From: Leuconostoc kimchii IMSNU 11154
Lineage (GTDB): Bacteria > Bacillota > Bacilli > Lactobacillales > Lactobacillaceae
Direction: 5' to 3'
NCBI RefSeq assembly: GCF_000092505.1
Contig: NC_014136.1
Location: forward strand, 1,696,501 to 1,760,500
DNA: 64,000 nucleotides
Both the position numbers and the translations under genes were made by a program. How positions within the stretch are numbered: the first letter of the stretch is position 1; every line of letters begins with the position of its first letter. This document shows, piece after piece, positions 46,906 through 54,943 of this stretch. The notes beneath the pieces were generated by a model. The model made no database searches, was not told where the DNA came from, and was given only the letters and a program-made list of their open reading frames with translations.

Positions 46906-47541
46906 CTAGACAATTTTTGAACCGTGAACTTCGCTAACACCTAATGCATCTGCAATACGTTGGGCGTTTTCAGTATTGATGCCACCACCAGGAAGAATGG
47001 TTACGTCAGCAGGGGCTGTATTAACAAGTACTTGTAGATTGGGTAATAGATCAAAGATGGGTGTTTCAAGTTGCCCACCATGCGTTAAAATGCGTTTGAC
47101 ACCATGTTCGGATAGCCAATACATTGTACTTTGTTGCTGATCCACATGAATATCATCAAAAGCCATATGCATAATTACTTCCAGGTTTAATTCACTAGCA
47201 CGTGTAATCAATGCCAACATCGCCTTTTTATCCAATAAATGATCACGTACCACACCGAAAGTGACTAATTGACCACCCAGGTCAGCAATTTGTTGTAAGG
47301 TATCATGCATTTGTTGCAATTCAATGTCATCGTATGCAAAATCACCGCCACGAGGGCGAACCATAATGATTACTGGTATGTCGTCAATTGCTATCAGTGT
47401 ATCAATGATTGTACGTGTATCAGGCGTGAGACCACCTAATGCTAACTGGCTATTTAATTCAATACGATTAGCGCCTTTGTCGCGCATTTGTCTGGCAGCT
47501 TCAACAGAATCAACGGCTGCTTCTTTAATTGTAATTGTCAT
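46906..47541 (-). CDS. cutC: CutC family protein
   Basis: A 211-residue TIM-barrel protein of the CutC family. It has EAARQMRDKGANRIELNSQLALGGLTPD at the N terminus, VIIMVRPRGGDFAYDD, EVIMHMAFDDI, VKRILTHGGQ and the C-terminal LPGGGINTENAQRIADALGVSEVHGSKIV. CutC was linked to copper tolerance in E. coli, but its enzymatic function in Firmicutes is not settled. It sits downstream of rpmF on the same strand, with a terminator between. Confidence 0.9.
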   Translation of the reverse strand: MTITIKEAAVDSVEAARQMRDKGANRIELNSQLALGGLTPDTRTIIDTLIAIDDIPVIIMVRPRGGDFAYDDIELQQMHDTLQQIADLGGQLVTFGVVRDHLLDKKAMLALITRASELNLEVIMHMAFDDIHVDQQQSTMYWLSEHGVKRILTHGGQLETPIFDLLPNLQVLVNTAPADVTILPGGGINTENAQRIADALGVSEVHGSKIV

Positions 47542-47571
47542 GTCATCATTTTACCATAAAATTGCAAACAA

Positions 47572-47598
47572 AAAACCTGCGCCAAATGGTGCAGGTTA
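47572..47598 (-). terminator. Terminator after rpmF
   Basis: On the minus strand a stem AACCTGCACC/GGCGCAGGTT with a short loop, followed by T-rich sequence. Confidence 0.75.
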
Positions 47599-47608
47599 TT
47601 ATGTGAAA

Positions 47609-47782
47609 TTACTTCTTTTCTGTAACTTGCTTACCATTGTAAACACCAGAAGGTGAGACACGGTGAGCTACGCGGTATTCACCAGTTGTTTGATCCAACA
47701 CGATGTTAGGAACATTCAAACCGATATGTCCGCGGCGGTTACGCTTGTGAGACTTTGAGTTTTTGTTTGATGGGGTAGCCAT
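47609..47782 (-). CDS. rpmF: 50S ribosomal protein L32, cysteine-free form
   Basis: A 57-residue L32, started at ATG 47782 ([17 protein letters not shown]) with the strong ribosome site AGGAGG. The basic N terminus and the SVPN-like LNVPNIV core are typical. The four cysteines that hold zinc in the usual L32 are absent: the stretch reads [21 protein letters not shown]. Such C-minus paralogues let cells make ribosomes without spending zinc; whether a zinc-binding copy exists elsewhere cannot be told here. Confidence 0.93.
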   Translation of the reverse strand: MATPSNKNSKSHKRNRRGHIGLNVPNIVLDQTTGEYRVAHRVSPSGVYNGKQVTEKK

Positions 47783-47880
47783 AAATGGCACCTCCTTTCG
47801 TTTCAATTTATCAACTAGTCAAGTTTACCGAAATTTAACACTTTTGTCAATAGTTTTTTTAAAAACAGTGTCAAGGTTTT

Positions 47881-48696
47881 TTACTTGACATTGTTTCGTG
47901 AGAGCTGAGCGGTGATTTCTTTGTGATGGAACCATGAAGATTGTATGATTGCCAACACATCATTTGCAAAGTACATCAGGTAAGTGACCAAAATAACTAA
48001 GGCCGAAGCGCCAAGTACGCCACCTGCAGCAACAGTAAATCCCCATAAAGCAATTTGCATTAAGCCCTGTAATAACCAAGCAAACCAACTTTCAGAGAAA
48101 CGGAAAGTGGTTAAAACAGCGCCAACTAGCCCAGTGCCGAGTACCAAAGAATCTGATATTGGTCGTGGTGTGTGTAGGACTTGTGTTTCAAATAAGTAAG
48201 CAGCCGCAAAGGCAACAATTGCAACCAAAGCAACAACAGTATACCAAAATGTTTTACCGTGCTTTTCACCACGTGTATCTGTTTCATGAATAAACCGGAC
48301 ATGTTTGTCAGTATCTTTGACCCATGAAGGCATAACTAAAACGGGGATGTCGAGTAAAATAACATACGTTAACTGCAACACGGCATCAGCTGGATTTTTA
48401 TGTAACCACGCAACGTAAATATATATAGCTGCTGATAATAGCCCAAACAAACCATTCATTGGTTTAGCTTCTTTTAAACCAAGAACAGTGGTCCAACCAA
48501 ACGCTGCTGCAAAAAATGTCGCAAATGTCATGCCATTAATGGGGGCACCCATACCAAAACTCGTGTAGGCGATGATGAGGAGACCAAGCGCTAATAGGGC
48601 ATAAGATAGTCGTGTCCAACCTCTAAATTGTTCAGCATACCAAAATGGGTTGAAAACTTGCCAGTGTGAAATGTGTGGTGTTGATGTTTCTTGCAT
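47881..48696 (-). CDS. pnuC: Nicotinamide riboside transporter PnuC
   Basis: A 271-residue membrane protein with about seven helices and the PnuC blocks VFNPFWYAEQFRGWTRLSYALL, MNGLFGLLSAAIYIYVAWL and WFAWLLQGLMQIALWGF, the aromatic substrate-binding stretch. PnuC proteins take up nicotinamide riboside by facilitated diffusion driven by intracellular phosphorylation. The leader on the same strand is highly structured. A NAMPT-like gene lies about 2 kb away, so the region handles NAD salvage. PnuT (thiamine) is the main alternative in this family, but no TPP element precedes it. Confidence 0.88.
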   Translation of the reverse strand: MQETSTPHISHWQVFNPFWYAEQFRGWTRLSYALLALGLLIIAYTSFGMGAPINGMTFATFFAAAFGWTTVLGLKEAKPMNGLFGLLSAAIYIYVAWLHKNPADAVLQLTYVILLDIPVLVMPSWVKDTDKHVRFIHETDTRGEKHGKTFWYTVVALVAIVAFAAAYLFETQVLHTPRPISDSLVLGTGLVGAVLTTFRFSESWFAWLLQGLMQIALWGFTVAAGGVLGASALVILVTYLMYFANDVLAIIQSSWFHHKEITAQLSRNNVK

Positions 48697-48708
48697 GATT
48701 TAAACTTT

Positions 48709-48776
48709 ACCGAGATTAAGGCACTCTGGGTGGTTTCTGTCGCAAAGGCAGTGCTTTGAGAGAGCGGCTCGGCACC
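48709..48776 (-). ncRNA. Structured leader of pnuC, candidate riboswitch
   Basis: On the minus strand an outer pair CCGAG/CTCGG (48768-48772 with 48710-48714) encloses an 8-bp stem (48750-48757 with 48718-48725, one G-T pair). GGTG just 5' of the outer stem can pair with CACC in the inner loop, giving a pseudoknot-like fold. The 3' arm CTCGG lies at the only ribosome-site-like sequence before the pnuC start, so it could hide the site. A pnuC-type (NAD+-II) riboswitch is a reasonable guess, but I cannot match its consensus from memory. Confidence 0.4.
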
Positions 48777-48793
48777 TTTCTGTTTTTTATTAT

Positions 48794-49330
48794 TTAAATG
48801 AGTTTGCCAGTATATTTGTTCGGTGTAATATCAAAGAAATCATAATTCGCCAATTCAGCAGTTGATGTGACATGCGCATCTGTACCAAAAGATAACATCA
48901 AGTTAATTGGATGTTCATCAATATTACCAGCAAAAACCGAGACAACTGGTGTATTTGAAGCAACTGAATAGCCTAATTCCATTGCTGTACCTGTATCGGC
49001 ATCTTCTGCTTCAAAGATAGCGACAGTGAGGTCTGAGTTATCAATGGCTTTAATATCGGCTTTATAAGTCATTGCACCCCATTCAAAATCAGGCTCGTTG
49101 TTTGACTCACCTAAGGCAACGCCACCATATTGATGCAACAATGGGACATGAATATGGGCAATTGTTGGATTGGCACTCAGTTGCGTAAAGGCATCCTTCA
49201 ATAATATCTCTTGGTTATCAGAAAACCAACCAGCAGCTAAATAAATATTTTTAGCACCAGGTCGTTTTTGTGAATTGTCGACATGACGATTAATCGTTTC
49301 AAGATCAGCAATCAATTTTGTTTCATTCAT
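48794..49330 (-). CDS. Nucleoside 2-deoxyribosyltransferase
   Basis: A 178-residue enzyme swapping bases between deoxyribonucleosides. It has NIYLAAGWFSDNQEILLKDAF, a central ADIKAIDNSDLTVAIFEAEDADTGTAMELGYSVAS with the catalytic Glu in TGTAMELGY, and a normal length. These enzymes are typical of lactobacilli and Leuconostoc for purine and pyrimidine salvage. Ribosome site AAAGGAG. It precedes pnuC on the same strand by about 100 bases. Confidence 0.88.
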   Translation of the reverse strand: MNETKLIADLETINRHVDNSQKRPGAKNIYLAAGWFSDNQEILLKDAFTQLSANPTIAHIHVPLLHQYGGVALGESNNEPDFEWGAMTYKADIKAIDNSDLTVAIFEAEDADTGTAMELGYSVASNTPVVSVFAGNIDEHPINLMLSFGTDAHVTSTAELANYDFFDITPNKYTGKLI

Positions 49331-49565
49331 GTTTTTTCTCCTTTTATTTTGACGCTAGTATAACTTTACAACAGAATATTTTGTTTGTCTGGACAAGGGA
49401 CAAAATTTGTCCAAAATTTATTTTATTGGTAACAGAAGACCTTTAAAAATATTATGTTTGATATTGTATTTATGGTAAAATGAAGCTATCTGAAAAAATA
49501 TAAACTAAGGGGAACCGTGTTTTTCTCGATTGTCATATGCTAATTGAGTTGAATACAATAATCAC

Positions 49566-50237
49566 ATGTTTTTAATCGACTTCATCCTCCATATTGATGC
49601 GCACATTGCCACGTTAGTGACACAATTTGGACCATGGACCTATGTTATTTTATTCGCTGTTATTTTCATTGAAACAGGCATTGTCATTATGCCATTTTTA
49701 CCCGGAGATTCGTTACTTTTTGCTGCTGGTGCGGTTGCTGCGACACCAGCTGGTGTCAATGCCGGATTAAATCATTGGGTATTTATGATATTGTTCTTTT
49801 TAGCCGCTATTGCAGGTGATTCTTTGAATTTCTGGATCGGCCGTACAGGTGGTTATAAATTGATAAAACACCCTTTAATTGGGCGTTTTATCAAAGAAAA
49901 TCATATTCGTGAAGCAGAAGGATTTTTTGAAAAGCGTGGGGCAATGGCGATTATCATTGGCCGGTACATGCCGATCGTACGCACATTTGTGCCATTTGTT
50001 GCAGGTATTAGTCAGTTCCCGTATGGTCATTTTTTAAGAAATAATGTGATTGCTGCTTTTTCTTGGAGTTTGATTGCTACGGGTGCGGGCTATATGTTTG
50101 GTAATATACCATTTGTTAAAATGCATTTTTCGGTTATTATTTTGGGGATTGCATTAGTGACACTGATGCCAACTATTATTGGTGTTGTTCGTTCCATCAT
50201 GGTTAGCCAGCGTGCCAAAAAAATTGCGAAAAAATAA
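49566..50237 (+). CDS. DedA family membrane protein
   Basis: A 223-residue DedA/SNARE-associated family protein with several membrane helices. It has FGPWTYVILFAVIFIETG, PFLPGDSLLFAAGA, AGDSLNFWIGRTGGYKL, RGAMAIIIGRYMPIVRTFVPFVAGIS and a basic C terminus. DedA members include undecaprenyl-phosphate and lipid flippases. The family N terminus fixes the start at ATG 49566, but no ribosome site lies within 40 bases. GGGGAA at about 49510 is the nearest, with a weak ATTGT/ACAAT hairpin between. Confidence 0.9.
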   Translation: MFLIDFILHIDAHIATLVTQFGPWTYVILFAVIFIETGIVIMPFLPGDSLLFAAGAVAATPAGVNAGLNHWVFMILFFLAAIAGDSLNFWIGRTGGYKLIKHPLIGRFIKENHIREAEGFFEKRGAMAIIIGRYMPIVRTFVPFVAGISQFPYGHFLRNNVIAAFSWSLIATGAGYMFGNIPFVKMHFSVIILGIALVTLMPTIIGVVRSIMVSQRAKKIAKK

Positions 50238-50242
50238 AATTA

Positions 50243-50266
50243 AGCTGCCTTCGGGCGGCTTTTTTA
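50243..50266 (+). terminator. Terminator after dedA
   Basis: AAGCTGCC-TTCG-GGCGGCTTTTTT: a tetraloop-capped stem with one G-T pair and a T6 tract, ending only two bases before the -10 of the next gene. Confidence 0.85.
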
Positions 50267-50267
50267 G

Positions 50268-50279
50268 TATAATATACCT
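50268..50279 (+). promoter_or_regulatory. -10 element placed for a leaderless transcript
   Basis: A consensus TATAAT (50268-50273) ends six bases before ATG 50280. Transcription would start at or next to the A of the start codon. No ribosome site is present, and the preceding terminator blocks read-through. Confidence 0.5.
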
Positions 50280-50828
50280 ATGAATAATTTAAATAAATTA
50301 CAACAATTGACAGGCATTTCGAGTGAAGAAATTGCTGATGCGTTAGATGTTGATGTCGCAACCGTCACGTCTTGGCAACAAGAAGAAAGTATGCCCACTG
50401 TGGCTGAATTAGAGGCGCTAGTTGGCATATTTTCAAGCCAACTTGATGCAAAAGGCATCGCTGAGCAATCGCAAGATCATCCTATCCATATCCGCTTATC
50501 TTTAGACTATTTACTGAATCTTGGTATCACAATGTCTGATTGGATTACGTTAAAGTGGGCATTTGAAGGTTCGTGGTCAGACGATAAATTAGCGGTTGGT
50601 TTCTTTAATGGCAATAAATTGGTTCGGGTTGTCGAATCAAATACGGACTTTGTTGCAGCGTTTGCTGGTTATTTGATTTTGCAAAGCGAAGGTGAATTTG
50701 AACCGTATATTGACGAATTTGATGATGATAAAACCTACGATTGGCGTTTGTTGCGCATTCAGGGTGACAAATTTCAAGACGTCACGCAAAAATTGATAGC
50801 AGGTGATTTGCCGGAGATTAACTTATGA
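50280..50828 (+). CDS. XRE-type helix-turn-helix protein
   Basis: A 182-residue protein. Residues 1-50 are a helix-turn-helix (LNKLQQLTGISSEEIADALDV then DVATVTSWQQEESMP). The rest is an acidic domain of unknown family, with DWITLKWAFEGSWSDDKLAVGFF and an acidic FEPYIDEFDDDKTYDW. The stop overlaps the NAMPT-like start by 4 bases (ATGA), so it may regulate or modulate NAD salvage. The message may be leaderless. Confidence 0.72.
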   Translation: MNNLNKLQQLTGISSEEIADALDVDVATVTSWQQEESMPTVAELEALVGIFSSQLDAKGIAEQSQDHPIHIRLSLDYLLNLGITMSDWITLKWAFEGSWSDDKLAVGFFNGNKLVRVVESNTDFVAAFAGYLILQSEGEFEPYIDEFDDDKTYDWRLLRIQGDKFQDVTQKLIAGDLPEINL

Positions 50829-52228
50829 CCGAAAATTTGATTTTGGCAACGGACGCCTATAAACTAACGCATCATTTACAATATCCAAGTAATATTACAA
50901 AGCTTTATTCATATGGTGAAGCGCGAGTTGGTGGGCAGTTTAATACAGTCAGCTGGTTTGGCATGGGCATGATTTTACATGACTATTTTCATGAACCTAT
51001 CACGAATGACATGATTGACGAGGCCGAAAAAGTTTCTGAGTTGACTTTTGGTACAAAAGCTTATTTCAATCGCTCGGTCTGGGAAAAGGTGCGTGATCTT
51101 GGCTACTTTCCAGTTAAAATTAAAGCATTACCTGAGGGCCTTGAGGTGCCAACTGGCAATGCCTTGTTTACCATTGAATCGACAGCACCCTGGTTTGCCA
51201 CGAGCTTAAATGCGTTGGAAGTGTTGTTGATGCACGTTTGGTATCCAACAACAATCGCCACAAATTCCATGTATATCAAGAAGCGTTTGGCGCCTTTGTT
51301 AAAAAAATCTGGCTCACAGTCAGGATTATTTCTGGCAGTGAATGATTTTGGATTGCGAGGTGCGACCTCACTTGAGTCGGGTAAACGCGGTGGCGCTGCG
51401 CATTTATTACATTTTCAAGGATCAGATAATATGGCTGCGTCACAGTACTTTGAGGCAGTTTATGGGGTATCGGGACGTGCATTATCTGTGTGGGCAACAG
51501 AGCATTCAGTTGCAACAGCTTATGGCGCAGGTCAAGGTGAATTCGACTATGTTAATGCACAGTTTGATCGTGCACCAGATGATGCGATTTTGTCCATTGT
51601 CATTGATTCTTATGATGCGTTAAATTTTGTCAAAACAGTGATTGGTTCACCGGCCATTAAAGCACGTATAATTAATCGCGCGGGTCGGGTCGTTTTGCGA
51701 CCAGATTCTGGTGACCCGCAGACAATTGATTTAGAAGTGCTGGCGTTATTAGCCAACATATTTGGTACAAAGACTAATGCACAGGGTTATAAGGTGCTAC
51801 AGAATAATGTTGGTATTATCCAAGGCGACGGTATGAAAGCTGATACGATTATTGCTTTATATGAGGCGTTGATGTCTGCTGGTTGGTCAGCTGATAATTT
51901 AGTCGTTGGCTCTGGTGGTGGCTTGTTGCAAGAAGGCTTTACACGCGATACAGAAAGATTTGCGATTAAAGCAGCATATGCGGAAAATGCTAGCGGACAA
52001 AAAATTAATATTCAAAAGAATCCAAAAACTGACGCTAGTAAGGCATCTAAGGCCGGCTTGCTGAAAGTCATTATGCGTGATGGCAAAATCATAACCGTTT
52101 CCAATGATGAACTCGGCCAGGATTTATTAGAAACAGTTTACGATAATGGTACAATACCATTAATTAATGGCGAGGCCATTATTAACCGAGCACTTCTTTG
52201 GGGTAATAACAGTGAACTATCATTTTAA
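50825..52228 (+). CDS. Nicotinamide/nicotinate phosphoribosyltransferase (NAMPT-like)
   Basis: A 467-residue type II phosphoribosyltransferase. It has ATDAYKLTHHLQYPSNITKLYSYGEAR at the N terminus, NDFGLRGATSLESGKRGGAAHLLHFQGSD with the conserved Arg and Gly-rich block, ATEHSVATAYG, VVLRPDSGDP, and IIQGDGMKADTI, all typical of NAMPT/NadV. It makes nicotinamide mononucleotide from nicotinamide and PRPP. It is coupled to the HTH gene upstream and overlaps the next gene by about 17 bases. With pnuC nearby, the organism appears to salvage NAD. Confidence 0.88.
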   Translation: MTENLILATDAYKLTHHLQYPSNITKLYSYGEARVGGQFNTVSWFGMGMILHDYFHEPITNDMIDEAEKVSELTFGTKAYFNRSVWEKVRDLGYFPVKIKALPEGLEVPTGNALFTIESTAPWFATSLNALEVLLMHVWYPTTIATNSMYIKKRLAPLLKKSGSQSGLFLAVNDFGLRGATSLESGKRGGAAHLLHFQGSDNMAASQYFEAVYGVSGRALSVWATEHSVATAYGAGQGEFDYVNAQFDRAPDDAILSIVIDSYDALNFVKTVIGSPAIKARIINRAGRVVLRPDSGDPQTIDLEVLALLANIFGTKTNAQGYKVLQNNVGIIQGDGMKADTIIALYEALMSAGWSADNLVVGSGGGLLQEGFTRDTERFAIKAAYAENASGQKINIQKNPKTDASKASKAGLLKVIMRDGKIITVSNDELGQDLLETVYDNGTIPLINGEAIINRALLWGNNSELSF

Positions 52229-52547
52229 AACAGAAAAAGATATCACCAGTGATGTTGAAGTTTCTAAACTAGATGTCAAACTAGCCGCACAAGCTTATCG
52301 TGATCGTCAAAAACGAGAGAAAAGACCAGAGAGTGAACCGGATAATCGTATGGTTGGGCATGGTATACAGGCACTTGGTACAGAAGCAGCCATTGGTAAA
52401 GACGAACGTAAAATGCAAGTCGCTGCTTTATTCAAAGGTGGCATGACAAGTTATATTGATCTCGCCTTTGAAATGAATTTGGCAGAGTCAACTATTAGAC
52501 AATATGGTAAAGAACTTGGGTTAACCTTTATTGATACAGAATATTAA
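52212..52547 (+). CDS. Small protein with a C-terminal helix-turn-helix
   Basis: About 111 residues, started at GTG 52212 with GGGG upstream; the frame is open from 52167 but that ATG lies deep in the NAMPT gene. The middle is basic (AYRDRQKREKRPESEP). The end looks like a resolvase- or sigma-type helix-turn-helix (SYIDLAFEMNLAESTIRQYGKELGL). Family not recognised. It is the last gene of the NAD operon; the lysine promoter begins two bases after its stop. Confidence 0.6.
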   Translation: MNYHFKTEKDITSDVEVSKLDVKLAAQAYRDRQKREKRPESEPDNRMVGHGIQALGTEAAIGKDERKMQVAALFKGGMTSYIDLAFEMNLAESTIRQYGKELGLTFIDTEY

Positions 52548-52548
52548 G

Positions 52549-52577
52549 TTGACATTAATTCATTAGTAAGTTATGAT
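52549..52577 (+). promoter_or_regulatory. Consensus promoter of the lysine operon
   Basis: TTGACA (52549-52554) and TATGAT (52572-52577) are exactly 17 bases apart. Transcription should begin near 52584, about 22 bases before the riboswitch. Confidence 0.75.
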
Positions 52578-52605
52578 GATATCAATATAAAAATTAAATT
52601 TCACA

Positions 52606-52776
52606 TAGAGGTTGCGATTGACATGAGTCGCTTATCTGAACTGTTGTAACAGTTATGATGATAAGTAAAAGGGGAAATTGCCGAAGCAAAATGATCGGTG
52701 CAAGATTACTTTGTTGGGCTAATGGTTAATAACCATTAGACTGTCGTTAGTTGATAACGGTGAGCTATGGAAACAG
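52606..52776 (+). ncRNA. Lysine riboswitch (L-box)
   Basis: The conserved lysine-aptamer pieces appear in order: TAGAGGTTGCG at the 5' side, ATGAGTCGC, a loop-E-like AAGTAAAAGGGGAAATTGCCGAAGC, TTGTTGGGCT with a long P4 hairpin (TAATGGTTA/TAACCATTA), ACTGTCG and GTGAGCTATGGAAACAGTC. A terminator at 52792 follows. Lysine should shut off lysA-dapD-deacetylase-dapA-dapB. Confidence 0.93.
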
Positions 52777-52791
52777 TCAAAACTGCTAAAT

Positions 52792-52836
52792 AAAAGCCTT
52801 TTGTCCGTGACCTAGTCTCGAACAAAGGGCTTTTTT
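52792..52836 (+). terminator. Lysine riboswitch terminator
   Basis: AAAGCCTTTTGT pairs with ACAAAGGGCTTT (allowing one G-T pair) around a loop of about 18 bases, followed by a T6 tract just before lysA. Confidence 0.85.
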
Positions 52837-52859
52837 ATGTGAAAAATTGGGAGAATGAT

Positions 52860-54161
52860 ATGAGTTATCCAACAAATGAGTTGCAGCATTTGACGATTGA
52901 TGGTGTGGATGCTGTCACGTTAGCCAAGACATATGGCACACCATTATATGTCTACGATGTGACTAAAATTCGCCAGACGATGCGTGCATTTAAAACTATT
53001 TTTGAAAAAGAAGGTGTACCTTACGTTGTTAGCTATGCTTCAAAGGCATTTGCAACTCAGGCAATTTATCAAGTTGCCCAACAAGAAGGGATTCACGCTG
53101 ACATTGTATCTGGTGGTGAGCTATTTACGGCTTTGCAAGCTGGTTTTGATCCTAAGCATTTAAGTTTTAATGGTAACAATAAAAGTTGGGATGAATTGAC
53201 AATGGCCATTGAAGCGGGTGTTGGGATGATTATTGTCGATAATTTCTTAGAACTGCAATTGTTGTCAGAGATTGCCGCAAAACATAACATGACACAAGAT
53301 ATTCTGTTGCGCATTTCACCAGGTATTTCTGCCCACACGCATGAATTTATTAGTACAGGGCAACAAGATTCTAAGTTTGGATTCGATTTGCTAACTGGGC
53401 AAGGTAAGCAAGCTTATGATATTGCAAAAGATGATCAAAATTTGAATTTGCTTGGGCTACATGCACATATTGGCTCTCAAATTTTTGATGTGACAGGTTT
53501 TGAAAAAAATGCTGCATTGTTAGCTGATACAGCACAAAGTTGGGGCTGGCAACCTGCGATTATTAACGTTGGCGGTGGTTTTGGTATTCGTTACACGGAT
53601 GAAGATACACCTTTACCAGAAAGTGATTATGCTGATGCGATTATTCGTACTTTGAAAAGTAAGGCAGCGCAATATGATTGGAAAATGCCAGAAATTTGGA
53701 TAGAGCCAGGTCGTTCTGTCGTTGGTCCTGCAGGTCAAACATTGTATACGGTTGGCTCTCGAAAAGACATTCCTGATTTACGACAGTACTTGGCAGTTGA
53801 TGGCGGAATGGGCGACAATATTCGTCCAGCACTTTACCAAGCAAATTATGATGCCGTATTGGCTAATCAACCGAACGCACCAACCGAAGAAGTTGTGCGT
53901 GTTGCTGGCAAGTATTGCGAATCAGGGGATGTCTTAGTATGGCAGCAGGCATTACCACGAACGCAACCAGGTGACATTTTATCCGTATTGGCAACGGGTG
54001 CCTATGGTTATGCAATGGCTTCAAATTATAATCGTAACCCAAGACCAGGTGTTGTATTTGTCGAAAATGGGCAACACCAATTAGTTGTTGCGCGAGAAAC
54101 TTATGCTAATTTAACAGCATTAGATAAAAAATATACTTTGGGCAAGGCTAATGTACAATAA
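52860..54161 (+). CDS. lysA: Diaminopimelate decarboxylase
   Basis: About 433 residues from ATG 52860 (MSYPTNELQHLTIDG), with GGGAG upstream; the frame is open from 52839. This PLP enzyme makes lysine from meso-diaminopimelate. It has YVVSYASKAFATQAI with the PLP lysine, SGGELFTALQAGF, FGFDLLTG, GLHAHIGSQIFDV, VGGGFGIRYT, EPGRSVVGPAG and KYCESGD with the catalytic Cys. First gene of the operon directly behind the lysine riboswitch. Confidence 0.95.
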   Translation: MSYPTNELQHLTIDGVDAVTLAKTYGTPLYVYDVTKIRQTMRAFKTIFEKEGVPYVVSYASKAFATQAIYQVAQQEGIHADIVSGGELFTALQAGFDPKHLSFNGNNKSWDELTMAIEAGVGMIIVDNFLELQLLSEIAAKHNMTQDILLRISPGISAHTHEFISTGQQDSKFGFDLLTGQGKQAYDIAKDDQNLNLLGLHAHIGSQIFDVTGFEKNAALLADTAQSWGWQPAIINVGGGFGIRYTDEDTPLPESDYADAIIRTLKSKAAQYDWKMPEIWIEPGRSVVGPAGQTLYTVGSRKDIPDLRQYLAVDGGMGDNIRPALYQANYDAVLANQPNAPTEEVVRVAGKYCESGDVLVWQQALPRTQPGDILSVLATGAYGYAMASNYNRNPRPGVVFVENGQHQLVVARETYANLTALDKKYTLGKANVQ

Positions 54162-54235
54162 GTCAAAATGACGATCATCTCATCTTAAAGCATACAGTAA
54201 AACTAAAATAGATAATTAAAGGAAACTAAATTCTC

Positions 54236-54943
54236 ATGACAGAAACAAAAAATGATGCACAACGATTAATTAATTTTATTGCTAATGCAAAAAAAGTGAC
54301 ACCAGTGAAGGTCACATACAAGGGGACGTTATCTGGTGAAATTCCAGATACTGTACAACAGTTTGGGGGTGTATCTTTCGGTCAATTGATTGGTGATTGG
54401 TCAGAAATCCAACCATTGATTGCTAGTTTACCTCAGGAAAGTATTTACATTGAAAATGATGCACGCCATTCAGCAGTGCCATTGATTGACAAAAAGGCAA
54501 TTAATGCGCGTATTGAACCCGGTGCTATTATTCGCGAACAAGTACAAATAGGTGATAATGCTGTTATTATGCTTGGCGCTGTTATTAATATTGGCGCCGA
54601 AATTGGTGCTGGGACGATGATTGATATGGGCGCTATATTAGGAGGTCGTGCGATTGTTGGCGAAAATTCCCACATTGGTGCAGGCGCTGTGTTAGCTGGC
54701 GTGATTGAACCAGCATCGGCACAGCCTGTGCGCATCGGTAATCATGTGTTAGTAGGTGCTAATGCCGTTGTCATAGAAGGTGTCCAAGTAGGGGATGGTG
54801 CAGTTGTTGCTGCCGGTGCTATTGTGACCAAAGATGTGCCTGCTAATACAGTTGTTGCCGGTGTACCGGCTAAAGTGATTAAAAAAATTGACTCACAAAC
54901 ACAACAAAAGACTGCCTTAATTGACGCCTTACGAGGCTTATAA
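54236..54943 (+). CDS. dapD: Tetrahydrodipicolinate N-acetyltransferase
   Basis: A 235-residue left-handed beta-helix acyltransferase (DapD/DapH type) that acetylates tetrahydrodipicolinate. After an alpha-helical N terminus come hexapeptide repeats ([36 protein letters not shown]), then [35 protein letters not shown]. The downstream deacetylase indicates the acetylated rather than the succinylated branch. The stop overlaps the next ATG by one base. Confidence 0.93.
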   Translation: MTETKNDAQRLINFIANAKKVTPVKVTYKGTLSGEIPDTVQQFGGVSFGQLIGDWSEIQPLIASLPQESIYIENDARHSAVPLIDKKAINARIEPGAIIREQVQIGDNAVIMLGAVINIGAEIGAGTMIDMGAILGGRAIVGENSHIGAGAVLAGVIEPASAQPVRIGNHVLVGANAVVIEGVQVGDGAVVAAGAIVTKDVPANTVVAGVPAKVIKKIDSQTQQKTALIDALRGL

